Shown here piece by piece: positions 18,864 to 26,705 of a stretch of 64,000 bases of DNA (position 1 is its first letter; the number at the start of each line of letters is the position of its first letter). Source of the DNA: Pedobacter cryoconitis (GTDB lineage: Bacteria; Bacteroidota; Bacteroidia; Sphingobacteriales; Sphingobacteriaceae). The notes beneath the pieces are model-generated. The model worked only from the letters and a program-made list of their open reading frames with translations. It was not told the origin of the DNA and ran no database searches. The position numbers and the translations under genes are program-made. The stretch is from positions 62,001 through 126,000 of the forward strand of contig NZ_JACHCE010000008.1 in the NCBI RefSeq assembly GCF_014200605.1. The letters are read 5' to 3'.

Positions 18864-20729
18864 ATGAAAAAACTGATCCTGCTTTTTCTTCTTCTGCTTG
18901 CAATCAGGGTTACTGCCCAGGAAGCTTCAGCTGATGCAGCCTATATTAAAGAAAATTACAGTAAATATGAATACCAGGTACCCATGAGGGATGGGAAAAA
19001 ATTATTTACAGTAGTCTATGCCCCAAAAGATCATTCTAAAACCTATCCTGTCATGATGCAGCGGACCTGCTATAATGTTGGTCCATATGGCCCTGAACAT
19101 TATAAGACAAGTCTTGGGCCTTCTTCATTATTTTTGCATGATGGATACATTTTTGTTTATCAGGATGTAAGGGGCAGATGGATGAGTGAAGGGATTTTTC
19201 AGGAGATGACCCCTGCACTTGAAGAGCATAAAACCAGTACCGACATAGACGAGGGGACAGATACTTATGATACTATTGACTGGCTGCTTAAAAACGTATC
19301 AGGAAACGATGGGAAGGTTGGTGTCTGGGGGATTTCCTATCCGGGTTTTTATACAACCGCGGCTTTATTGAGCAGGCACCCTGCATTGCTGGCTGCTTCT
19401 CCGCAGGCACCTATTGCCAATCTTTATCATGATGACGCCTTTCACAACGGGGCGTTTATGCTGACTGCCAATTTTGGTTTTTATCCTTACTTTACCAACC
19501 GGCAGGATGATAAACCAACGCAGCAGGCAGGAAAGCGATTTGAGGCAGGGACTAATGATGGCTATGATTTCTTTCTGAAAATGGGTAGTCTTCGAAATTC
19601 TAACGTTAAATATTATCAGGATACGATCCGGCTATGGAACGAAATGATGGACCATCCTAATTACGATCAGCACTGGAAGGACAGGAATATTTTACCGCAT
19701 CTCCATGATATTAAAACAGCTACACTGGTTACCGGTGGATGGTATGATGCAGAAGACTTATATGGGGCCATTAAAACCTATAAGGTGCTGAAGATGCGAA
19801 ACCCGAATACGCCGGTCTATTTTGCTATGGGCCCATGGGTGCATGGCGGATGGGCCAGGGGAGATGGTGACCATCTTGGTGATGTGGATTTTGGCGCAGC
19901 TACTTCTGCTTATTACAGGGAAAAGATTGAATTTGCTTTTTTTAGCCATTATTTAAAAGGAACAGTTTTAGACTTGCCAAAGGTTTCTGTTTTTGAAACC
20001 GGTGTTAACCAGTGGAAGGCTTATAATCAATGGCCACCAGAGGACTCTAAAGAACAGAATCTTTACTTTCTTCCGAATGGAAAACTTTCTTTTGAGGCAC
20101 CAAAAGATAAAGGCAATGCCTTTAATGAATTTGTTTCAGACCCGAACAAACCTGTACCCTTTATTAACCATAAGACTATGGATATGGACAGGGAGTATAT
20201 GACTTCTGATCAGCGCTTTGCTGCGGCAATGCCAGATGTCTTGACTTACCAGACTGATGTTTTGACTAATGACGTAACCCTGAGCGGGGATATTTGGGCG
20301 CACCTGAGCGTTTCTACTACTGGGACAGATGCCGATTGGGTGGTAAAGGTAATTGATGTTTATCCGGATACTGCCCAAAATAACAAATGGACAGGTAAAG
20401 AAGTTCAAATGGCCGGTTACCAGCAGATGGTAAGAAGTGAAGCGATGAGAGGTAAGTTCAGGCATGGATTTGACAGTCCGGTAGCGTTTACGCCTGGAAA
20501 AGTAAGCCGGGTAAATTTTGAACTTCAGGATGTACTTCATACTTTTAAAACCGGGCACCGGATCATGGTGCAACTTCAGAGCACCTGGTTCCCGTTGATT
20601 GACCGCAATACGCAGCAGTTTCAGGATATCATGAAAGCAAAGGATACTGATTTTAAATCAGAAACACACCGGGTTTTTACTTCTGCTGTAAATCCGAGTT
20701 TTTTAAGGGTTAAAGTTTTGCAGGAATAG
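18864..20729 (+). CDS. secreted CocE/NonD-family hydrolase (X-Pro dipeptidyl-peptidase/acylase-like)
   Basis: Serine hydrolase of the S15/CocE group. I start at ATG 18864 (MKKLILLFLLLLAIRVTAQ); an in-frame TTG nine bases earlier is less likely. The signal peptide ends near residue 19. Counting from this start, the nucleophile is S158 in GISYPG, with D295 in GGWYDAED and H327 in GPWVHGG as the rest of the triad. The C-terminal jelly-roll domain (about 440-621) holds LSGDIWAHLSVSTTGTDADW and VQLQSTWFPLIDRNTQQF. A paralogue of the same length lies at 54814-56679. Substrate may be X-Pro peptides, N-acyl amino acids or esters; the family does not decide it. A strong terminator follows. Confidence 0.88.
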   Translation: MKKLILLFLLLLAIRVTAQEASADAAYIKENYSKYEYQVPMRDGKKLFTVVYAPKDHSKTYPVMMQRTCYNVGPYGPEHYKTSLGPSSLFLHDGYIFVYQDVRGRWMSEGIFQEMTPALEEHKTSTDIDEGTDTYDTIDWLLKNVSGNDGKVGVWGISYPGFYTTAALLSRHPALLAASPQAPIANLYHDDAFHNGAFMLTANFGFYPYFTNRQDDKPTQQAGKRFEAGTNDGYDFFLKMGSLRNSNVKYYQDTIRLWNEMMDHPNYDQHWKDRNILPHLHDIKTATLVTGGWYDAEDLYGAIKTYKVLKMRNPNTPVYFAMGPWVHGGWARGDGDHLGDVDFGAATSAYYREKIEFAFFSHYLKGTVLDLPKVSVFETGVNQWKAYNQWPPEDSKEQNLYFLPNGKLSFEAPKDKGNAFNEFVSDPNKPVPFINHKTMDMDREYMTSDQRFAAAMPDVLTYQTDVLTNDVTLSGDIWAHLSVSTTGTDADWVVKVIDVYPDTAQNNKWTGKEVQMAGYQQMVRSEAMRGKFRHGFDSPVAFTPGKVSRVNFELQDVLHTFKTGHRIMVQLQSTWFPLIDRNTQQFQDIMKAKDTDFKSETHRVFTSAVNPSFLRVKVLQE

Positions 20730-20741
20730 TAGTGTTTTGAA

Positions 20742-20797
20742 AATCAGGTAATTAAGAGGTGTAGTTGTTTGTGGTCTCTTAATTGCCTGATTTTTTC
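20742..20797 (+). terminator. intrinsic terminator of the CocE gene
   Basis: Arms AATCAGGTAATTAAGAG and CTCTTAATTGCCTGATT pair over 17 bases with one G-U, loop about 19 bases, and a TTTTTT run follows at 20791-20796. Confidence 0.85.
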
Positions 20798-20832
20798 TGA
20801 CTCAATTACGTCAATTTGATCTTTTGGCCTGT

Positions 20833-20958
20833 TTACAGCTTTTTTATTAACTGATTGATATGCAAAAAAGGAACTTTTGCATTTTCAAAAGCTGCAATAG
20901 ATGCTGAGTCAAGACATTCTAAAAAAGAAAGAGATTCCAGTCCTTTCATAGACGTCAT
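20833..20958 (-). CDS. possible 41-codon ORF, unidentified
   Basis: ATG at 20958 to TAA at 20833-20835. The protein (MTSMKGLESLSFLECLDSAS then IAAFENAKVPFLHINQLIKK) has protein-like composition and the open frame extends upstream without a stop to about 21030. It may be a small gene or a further piece of the broken gene next to it. No family recognised. Confidence 0.25.
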   Translation of the reverse strand: MTSMKGLESLSFLECLDSASIAAFENAKVPFLHINQLIKKL

Positions 20959-21008
20959 AATATCCGGTTCTATTGCATTATCTATATGATTTTTTCTTTC
21001 AGAAATTA

Positions 21009-21849
21009 TTATCCTTTGTTTTTTGATAGTTTATTTTCTAATAATTCGATTTTTTTATTGAGTTGGATTATATAAAGAGTCATCTCTTCTGTTTTTTGTA
21101 ATAACTTCAGCTGAAAATCTTTCATGTCTATCCCATTTTCAATCATTTCTTTTTCAGATGCGATTTCGGGTAAATGATATTTTGTTTTTACGAAATCTTC
21201 CAGCCTATTTATATCCATGAGGTTATATTTTTTTCGAATACAAAATCGCACCCTTGTGAAACGCAAACCTTAATCTCATTCGCTCTAATGGTTCCGTCTA
21301 CATCTAATTTTACTGTTGGGTTATTTAAGCCTATTCCAACATTTCCATTTCCGGTTACGATAAAAGCTGTGCCTGGGCCGGAGCCTATATCTCTTAATCT
21401 AAGGAAATAACTTCTAGCTGCATTTGTTTCTGTGCCAAAAGTTGAAATATCTACATTTATTGCGCTAATTAAATCATTGCCACCAGGTATATCAACAAGC
21501 AAATTTGAGCAATTCAATTTCTTAGCATTAAAGTCTGTATTAGAGTTGTTCAGGTTGCCTGAATGCCAAATTTTGTTCCAATTGGGTTAGTAATACTTGA
21601 ATAATTATTGGGATCAAAACCAAAATTTAATCCTTGATAATAAATGCCGCCTAATGTGTTATTAGTTGGGGTGACCGCTCGCCATTGACCATTAATTGTT
21701 GAAAATGCATTTAGGTTAGATTCCGAATTATCTTTAGAGTATTGGGCATGTGCCATTAAAGAACTAATTAAAATCATTACTAAAGTTGAGAAGTGTTTTT
21801 TAGAATTCATATTTTTAAATTTTTCATGCAAAATAAAGAAACTTGTCAA
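21009..21849 (-). pseudogene. broken tail-fibre-like secreted protein
   Basis: Three minus-strand frames together make one protein. The first (from 21849, or ATG 21810) has a signal peptide (STLVMILISSLMAHAQ) and GQWRAVTPTNNTLGGIYYQG; the second holds WHSGNLNNSNTDFNAKKL and the module GNGNVGIGLNNPTVKLDVDG; the third has YNLMDINRLEDFVKTKYHLP and a C-terminal coiled coil (LLQKTEEMTLYIIQLNKKIE). That order matches the Bacteroidota proteins that resemble phage tail-fibre tips. Break 1, near 21570-21577, looks like an internal deletion joining GTKFG to NKIWHSGN. Break 2 lies in a run of seven T at 21228-21234 where eight would restore FVFEKKYNLMD. The product cannot be made as one chain. Confidence 0.8.
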
Positions 21850-21950
21850 GTACCTGAAACCTTTTTAGTGTTCTTAAATCATATTCTTCTTTATCTGTTT
21901 AAAATTTCATATTTAAGTTGTTTGTTTTAATCTATTGTGTAATATGTTTT

Positions 21951-22124
21951 TTATTTTTTGCCTGAGTAATTGTGTTTAACACTATCGACAATTATTTTGG
22001 CTCCACCCACACTAAGTGGGGTATGCACTGTATAAGCCTCTACTCTCATACTTTCCAGATAAGTGTTCAGGGTAACAATTTCTGCTGGTCGACATTTCTG
22101 CACTAACCCCGTCGCTCTCAGTAG
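21951..22124 (-). pseudogene. unidentified C-terminal coding remnant
   Basis: The minus strand is open for 57 codons between a TAG at 22125-22127 and TAA at 21951-21953, reading RPAEIVTLNTYLESMRVEAY then TVHTPLSVGGAKIIVDSVKH. Composition is clearly protein-like but there is no start codon near its beginning, so it is a leftover 3' end. I do not recognise the family. The rest of 21850-22149 shows nothing else. Confidence 0.4.
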
Positions 22125-22149
22125 CTAAATCATTTATCACAGTAAGTTA

Positions 22150-22960
22150 ATGGAAGATTCAAGTATAATTATATATCAAACTGAAGATGGTACTACAAAA
22201 ATAGAAACCCGTTTAGAGGATGAAAGCGTTTGGCTTACAATTGATCAGATTGTTGAACTTTTCAGTAAGTCCCGTTCAACAATAAATGAGCATATCTTGA
22301 ATATCTATAAGGAGTTTGAGCTTATTAAAGCGATTCTAGTAGAAAAATCGGAATTTCCGATTTTTCTACTAGAATCGCTAATTACTATAATTTAGATGTA
22401 AGTATATCTGTGGGTTACCGGGTTAAAAGCCTGCAGGGGACAAAACTCCTTCAATGGGCTATTGCCAGACTCAAGGAATATATTATGAAAGGATTTACAA
22501 TGAATGATGAATTATTGAAGCAGGCTGGTGGAGGTAACTATTTCGATGAATTGCTCACCCGTATTCGTGACATACGTTCCTCCGAAAAAGTCTTCTGGCG
22601 TAAAGTACTGGATGTATATGCAACAAGCATTGATTATGATCCAAAAACAGAAGTGTCTATGCTGTTTTTTTAAACAGTGCAAAATAAAATGCATTGGGCT
22701 GCTGATGAGCATACAGCAGCCGAAATTATCTATCAGCGTATTGATGCTAATAAATCTAATTTAGGTCTGACAATAAGGATACCAAGCCGACTAAACAAGA
22801 AACAGAAACAGCTAAAAACTATTTAGATGAGAATGAATTAAATCTACTTAATAGAATGGTGTCTGCTTATTTGGAATTAGCAGAATTACAGGCTCTCAAT
22901 CGTAAGCCGATGTATATGAATGATTAGATAATGCGTTTAGATAATTTTATTACAATGACA
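22150..22960 (+). pseudogene. decayed RhuM-family gene
   Basis: RhuM-like proteins carry a Bro/KilA-like N-terminal DNA-binding region and are found in mobile and defence-type islands; their biochemical role is unclear. Here the start MEDSSIIIYQTEDGTTKIET and VWLTIDQIVELFSKSRSTIN is intact to about residue 58. The frame then slips inside a 51-base palindrome (22329-22379), after which frame 3 gives RKIGISDFSTRIANYYNLDV and SISVGYRVKSLQGTK. Further damage: Lys codon to TAA at 22671-22673 (SMLFF stop TVQNKMHWAA), a second frame change near 22770-22778, and the expected Trp after MYMND replaced by TAG (22925-22927). The 3' end runs into an acetyltransferase fragment. Confidence 0.85.
22329..22379. 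repeat. 51-base near-perfect palindrome inside the RhuM pseudogene
   Basis: Arms 22329-22353 and 22355-22379 are exact inverted copies of 25 bases around a single T. The right arm lies in good RhuM coding sequence (GISDFSTRIAN); the left arm is where the reading frame slips. The inner part, AAAATCGGAATTTCCGATTTT with its centre, is the natural codon sequence for KIGISDF and is nearly palindromic by itself. Confidence 0.95.
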
Positions 22961-23314
22961 GATTATGGAAAATGTAAACAATTTATACAAGACCGTTTAA
23001 CTCAGGAGCAGTCCCATATCTTTTTGGTCCATGTAGAAGGTAAAGCTGCTGGCTTTGTTCAACTATATGAACTCTACCACTATGCTAAACTAGAAAAACA
23101 ATGGCTGTTAAGCGATTTGTTCGTTCATCCGGATTACAGAGGCAAAGGTCTTTCTATAGCCCTAATTGACCGAAGCAAGCAATGGTGCGATGAAACAGTT
23201 GCTTGCGGACTGATGGTAGAAACCGAAAAGACGAACGACATCGGTAACAAACTTTATCCGCGTTGTGATTTTGAATATGACGGGTTACATAACTATTATC
23301 ATTGGTGGAAATAA
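22931..23314 (+). pseudogene. RhuM-tail / GNAT acetyltransferase fusion fragment
   Basis: An open frame whose first 10 codons (MRLDNFITMT) are the C-terminal part of RhuM and whose remainder is a GNAT N-acetyltransferase lacking about its first 35 residues. GNAT motif A is visible as LSDLFVHPDYRGKGLSIALI, and the C-terminal end is YDGLHNYYHWWK. A deletion has joined the two genes in frame near 22961. Acetyl-CoA binding residues (RGKG) remain, but the missing first strand and helix make activity unlikely. Confidence 0.75.
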
Positions 23315-23328
23315 AAGAAGGATAAGAA

Positions 23329-23927
23329 ATGATAGACTTTGAGAAAGATTATATTTTAGAAAATGAACGTGTTTTGCTACGACCATTAAAAGCAGAAGAT
23401 TTTGATTCTTTACTGGAGTATACAAACGAACCGGATACGTGGGATTTTAATGCATTGGCGCTAGTGGTGGTGAGAATTTAAAAGCATATATCAATACTGC
23501 TTTAACTCATAGGGCCGGAAAAACTGAATATCCATTTATTGTTGTGGACAAAGCAGACAATAAAATTGTTGGAAGCACACGTTTTTACAGGATAGATACA
23601 GTAACTAATACCCTTGAATTGGGTTATACGTGGTATGGAAAGAAATATCGGGGAACCGGCATCAATAAAAATTGTAAATATTTGCTTTTAGAGTTTGCAT
23701 TTGATGTGTTAAATGCAGAGCGGGTAGGATTCCGTGCTAATCATTTAAATAAACGGAGTATAAATGCAATGAAAAGAATAGGCTGTGTAGAGGAAGGAGT
23801 TTTAAGAAACAGATCAATAAATGGCAAGGGGAAAAGAATGGATGTAATCGTGTTGAGTATAATTAAACAAGAGTGGGTTGAATCAGTTAAACAAACTTTA
23901 TTCAATCTTAGCACTACAAATTGCTAA
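23329..23927 (+). pseudogene. frameshifted GNAT acetyltransferase (RimJ/RimL type)
   Basis: ATG 23329 opens MIDFEKDYILENERVLLRPL and TWDFNAL, then the frame is lost at 23457-23460 and continues one frame over with GASGGENLKAYINTAL, TLELGYTWYGKKYRGTGINK and NKRSINAMKRIGCVEEGVLR. One G inserted at TTGGCG would give the expected FNALGASGG. GNAT_3 proteins of this type acetylate protein N-termini or small substrates. The second half has no start codon of its own, so the gene is inactive unless the indel is an assembly error. Confidence 0.85.
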
Positions 23928-23967
23928 AAGCTTAAAATGGAGCCTAAGGGCTCCATTTTAAGCTTTT
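23926..23967. terminator. bidirectional terminator between GNAT pseudogene and DJ-1 gene
   Basis: Perfect 19-base arms AAAAGCTTAAAATGGAGCC (23926-23944) and its complement (23949-23967) with a 4-base loop, flanked by A and T runs. It overlaps the last bases of the GNAT pseudogene stop and lies 10 bases from the DJ-1 stop. Confidence 0.85.
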
Positions 23968-23977
23968 TACTATGTTA

Positions 23978-24541
23978 TCAGGAATGTTGCTCTTCATGAA
24001 CCCCTTCTGCAAATTCTTCGACCATCTTATTGTTAAATGCAGGAAGATCGTCCGGACTTCGGCTGGTTACAAGTCCTTCATCAACAATTACTTCCTCATC
24101 CTCCCAATGCGCACCTGCATTGACCAGATCAATTTTTATAGTTTTCGTGGAAGTCATCTTTCTGCCTTTAACTACTTCGGCAGTTATCAGAACCTGAGGG
24201 CCATGGCAAATGGCTGCGACAGGTTTTCCGGCACTAAAAAATGCTTTAACGAATGCAACCGCCTGATCGTTTTTTCTTAAGGCATCAGGATTTAATACAC
24301 CACCTGGGATAAGTAATCCATCGTAATTTTCTGGCTCAGCTTCGGCGATCGTTTTGTCGACATTAACTTCAATAGTCCACTCATGATCACCTTTCATAGC
24401 TTGAATCTTTCCTGATTTGGAAGAGATGATATGAATTTTGGCACCTTCTTGTTTTAATCTTTCAACCGGACTGGTCAATTCTGTTTCTTCAAAACCGCTT
24501 TCAGATAAAACGGCGATATTTCGATTATTTAATTGTCCCAT
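23978..24541 (-). CDS. DJ-1/PfpI-family protein (YhbO-like glutamine amidotransferase fold)
   Basis: 187 aa cytoplasmic protein. The nucleophile elbow is C112 in AAICHGPQ with H113 next to it, and the conserved acidic residue is in GFEETEL near E18-E19. TSTKTIKIDLVNAGAHWEDE and VTSRSPDDLPAFNNKMVEEF match the PfpI/YhbO subgroup, whose members act as stress-linked proteases, chaperones or glyoxal-damage deglycases (the last is disputed). Length is typical. Single gene, 88 bases downstream of the reductase gene that reads in the same direction. Confidence 0.9.
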   Translation of the reverse strand: MGQLNNRNIAVLSESGFEETELTSPVERLKQEGAKIHIISSKSGKIQAMKGDHEWTIEVNVDKTIAEAEPENYDGLLIPGGVLNPDALRKNDQAVAFVKAFFSAGKPVAAICHGPQVLITAEVVKGRKMTSTKTIKIDLVNAGAHWEDEEVIVDEGLVTSRSPDDLPAFNNKMVEEFAEGVHEEQHS

Positions 24542-24628
24542 ACTATTTTTATTTGAGTTTACTATTATAACTACAACTCCTGCTTACATAATGTTTTTAC
24601 ATTTTTTAATTCGTAAATATTGTTATTC

Positions 24629-25552
24629 CTATTTTGTTGTCAGTGAGATTTCACTTAATTCATTATACAAATTAATAGTTTCTATCATCTTATATCCTGC
24701 TTCCATGGCAGCAGCAATTGGTTTTTGATACATATATTGTAATTCCAGTGGCAGGCACCTGTCAAAATCATATTTCATACTCGGGGAATAATCTTTTATT
24801 TTTTCAGTAAAAATAATCAGTTCATCGGCAAATGATAGGGGGAGTTCTATTCCGTTTGCATTTGCTCCTTTAATAACTTCATGCATGATTGTTTTACAAT
24901 ACTCAAAATGATTGGCAATAATTTGTGCAGTTGTTGAGTTTAATACAACTGAAAGGCCATTAAATGCCATATTCCAAACTAATTTTTTCCATCTTAGTTG
25001 CAATAAATTCTGATGAGAAGAAGGTATGTTTATAGCATTGAAAATTGAAGCCAGATAGTCAAGTCTGGTATTTTCCTTCACATTATAACTGCCAAAATCA
25101 ATATTACCATAACCTTCATGTACGATCAGTCCATTTTTTTCTTTGTGAATACCGACCAGGGCAGTGGCTCCAGCTATTTGTAAAAGAGGAAATTCAGCCG
25201 AGAGATCTTCCTCCATTCCCAAGCCGTTTTGGATAAGTACAACTACCGTGTCTTCATTAGTAATATGTGGTAGTACTTTTGGTAACACTGTTTTGTTCTG
25301 ACCTGTTTTTAAGCAAACCAGGACTATATCTGAAACAGGCATATCGGATGTGTCATTGTATGCATTTATTTCTGGTAGATGAATATTTCCATGCACTACG
25401 GATTGCAATGTCAATCCATTGGACTTTACAAAATCGTAATCACTGCGCAGTAAAAAGTGTACATCATGCCCCATTTGAGAAAGTAATATTCCATAATAAC
25501 CTCCTATAGCTCCTGTACCTACTATTGATATTTTTAACTTTTTATCGTTCAT
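24629..25552 (-). CDS. 2-dehydropantoate 2-reductase-family NADPH oxidoreductase
   Basis: 307 aa. Rossmann motif GTGAIGG near 12-18, substrate-side signature VLIQNGLGMEEDL near 104-116, and catalytic Lys in LRWKKLVWNMAFNGLSVVLN. The family reduces ketopantoate to pantoate for CoA synthesis, but Bacteroidota often carry extra paralogues with other 2-oxoacid substrates. The gene is divergent from a LysR regulator rather than next to pan genes, so a role in an inducible pathway is as likely as pantothenate synthesis. Confidence 0.85.
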   Translation of the reverse strand: MNDKKLKISIVGTGAIGGYYGILLSQMGHDVHFLLRSDYDFVKSNGLTLQSVVHGNIHLPEINAYNDTSDMPVSDIVLVCLKTGQNKTVLPKVLPHITNEDTVVVLIQNGLGMEEDLSAEFPLLQIAGATALVGIHKEKNGLIVHEGYGNIDFGSYNVKENTRLDYLASIFNAINIPSSHQNLLQLRWKKLVWNMAFNGLSVVLNSTTAQIIANHFEYCKTIMHEVIKGANANGIELPLSFADELIIFTEKIKDYSPSMKYDFDRCLPLELQYMYQKPIAAAMEAGYKMIETINLYNELSEISLTTK

Positions 25553-25688
25553 ATATTTGTTTTTTTAACCTGTTGGTTATCATTGACTTGACTGTTAATC
25601 TGTTACGTTGTTGTTTTGAAAAAAGGTTTGCTGCGTTGCGAAAGTATCAAAACGCTACATTTTAAACAATCAAAACTATTTGTATTTT

Positions 25689-25709
25689 TACTTCAAAAAA
25701 ATTGAAGTA
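25689..25709. promoter_or_regulatory. inverted repeat at the LysR start codon
   Basis: TACTTCAA - 5 A - TTGAAGTA, the right arm ending on the A of the LysR ATG. Its position between the divergent reductase and LysR genes fits an autoregulatory site. Confidence 0.45.
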
Positions 25710-26614
25710 TGGATGTCCATCAGCTCAGGAGTTTTAAAACTATTGTAGAAAAAGGAAACTTTCAAGATGCTGCAAATGAACTGAATTATTCTTTGTCTGC
25801 TATTAGTTATCAGATACAGCAGCTGGAAAATGAGCTTAAATTCCCATTATTTGAAAAAATTGGCAGACGAATGTTTCCAACCGAACAATCTTTAAAACTA
25901 ATTCCACATATTAAAAATATTGAAGAAGAGCTGGAACAAATAAAGCTTTTAAATTCAAGTAGCAATAAAGTAGGAGGGAGTATTAATATCTCTGTATCGG
26001 AAAGTTTGCTGACTTATATCATTCAGCCCGTTTTAAAAGAGTTCCTGGAGAAAGCTCCAGCTGTGAAAATGAAGCTAAAAGTGAAGAATTGTTATGAGAC
26101 ACAAAATGATATTATAAAGAATAATATTGATTTGGGAATTCATTTTCAGGTTAATGGATATGATTCCCAAATTCAGGTTATCAGTCTCGCACAATTTGAT
26201 GTGGGCTTAATGGCTTCACCTGATTTCGCCAAAAAAGAGAGAAATTTTGATCTTAAAAACCAGATTAAGCAGTGTCCGGTCATTAATAATGATCCTAATG
26301 GGGTTTATCAGGGTTATTTTGAGGGTTACTTAAAGGATAAAAACATACAAGTGGGGCAGAGTATTGAATTATGGAGTATAGAAGCAGTTAAAAAAAGTGT
26401 CATGAATAACCTGGGAATTGCCTGCCTTCCTCATTTTGTTGTAAAGGAAGAACTGATTAGTAAACAGATTGTTGAGATCCCTATTAAAACTTTTAAACCC
26501 AAAATTACGATGATTGCAGCACATCATACCCATAAATGGATAAGTCCTGCTATGCTATTATTTCTCGAAATCTTAAAACTTAAAATGAAGGAATATATCT
26601 GGACTTCCGATTGA
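25709..26614 (+). CDS. LysR-family transcriptional regulator
   Basis: 301 aa. Winged HTH at 1-60 (MDVHQLRSFKTIVEKGNFQD; LNYSLSAISYQIQQLENELK) followed by a linker helix and a periplasmic-binding-protein-like effector domain from about 90 (GSINISVSESLLTYIIQPVL). It is divergent from the ketopantoate reductase-like gene and probably controls it and itself. Ends just before the large hairpin at 26624-26705. Confidence 0.92.
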   Translation: MDVHQLRSFKTIVEKGNFQDAANELNYSLSAISYQIQQLENELKFPLFEKIGRRMFPTEQSLKLIPHIKNIEEELEQIKLLNSSSNKVGGSINISVSESLLTYIIQPVLKEFLEKAPAVKMKLKVKNCYETQNDIIKNNIDLGIHFQVNGYDSQIQVISLAQFDVGLMASPDFAKKERNFDLKNQIKQCPVINNDPNGVYQGYFEGYLKDKNIQVGQSIELWSIEAVKKSVMNNLGIACLPHFVVKEELISKQIVEIPIKTFKPKITMIAAHHTHKWISPAMLLFLEILKLKMKEYIWTSD

Positions 26615-26623
26615 AGTTCCTCC

Positions 26624-26705
26624 AAAAAGATAATAAAATAACCATCAATTAACGGCAGGTGGCGACCCCGCCGTTAATTGATGGTTATTTTATTATCTTT
26701 TTTTT
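26624..26705. terminator. very long bidirectional terminator
   Basis: Perfect 33-base arms (26624-26656 and 26670-26702; G/C part CATCAATTAACGGC) around a 13-base loop, A-rich on one outer side and followed by eight T on the other. The right arm includes the TAA stop and last codons of the GMC gene, so coding and terminator functions overlap. Confidence 0.9.

Noticed and set aside
20136..20573. 145-codon minus-strand ORF inside the first CocE gene
   Set aside because: Antisense to the conserved jelly-roll domain; no motif, no start context.
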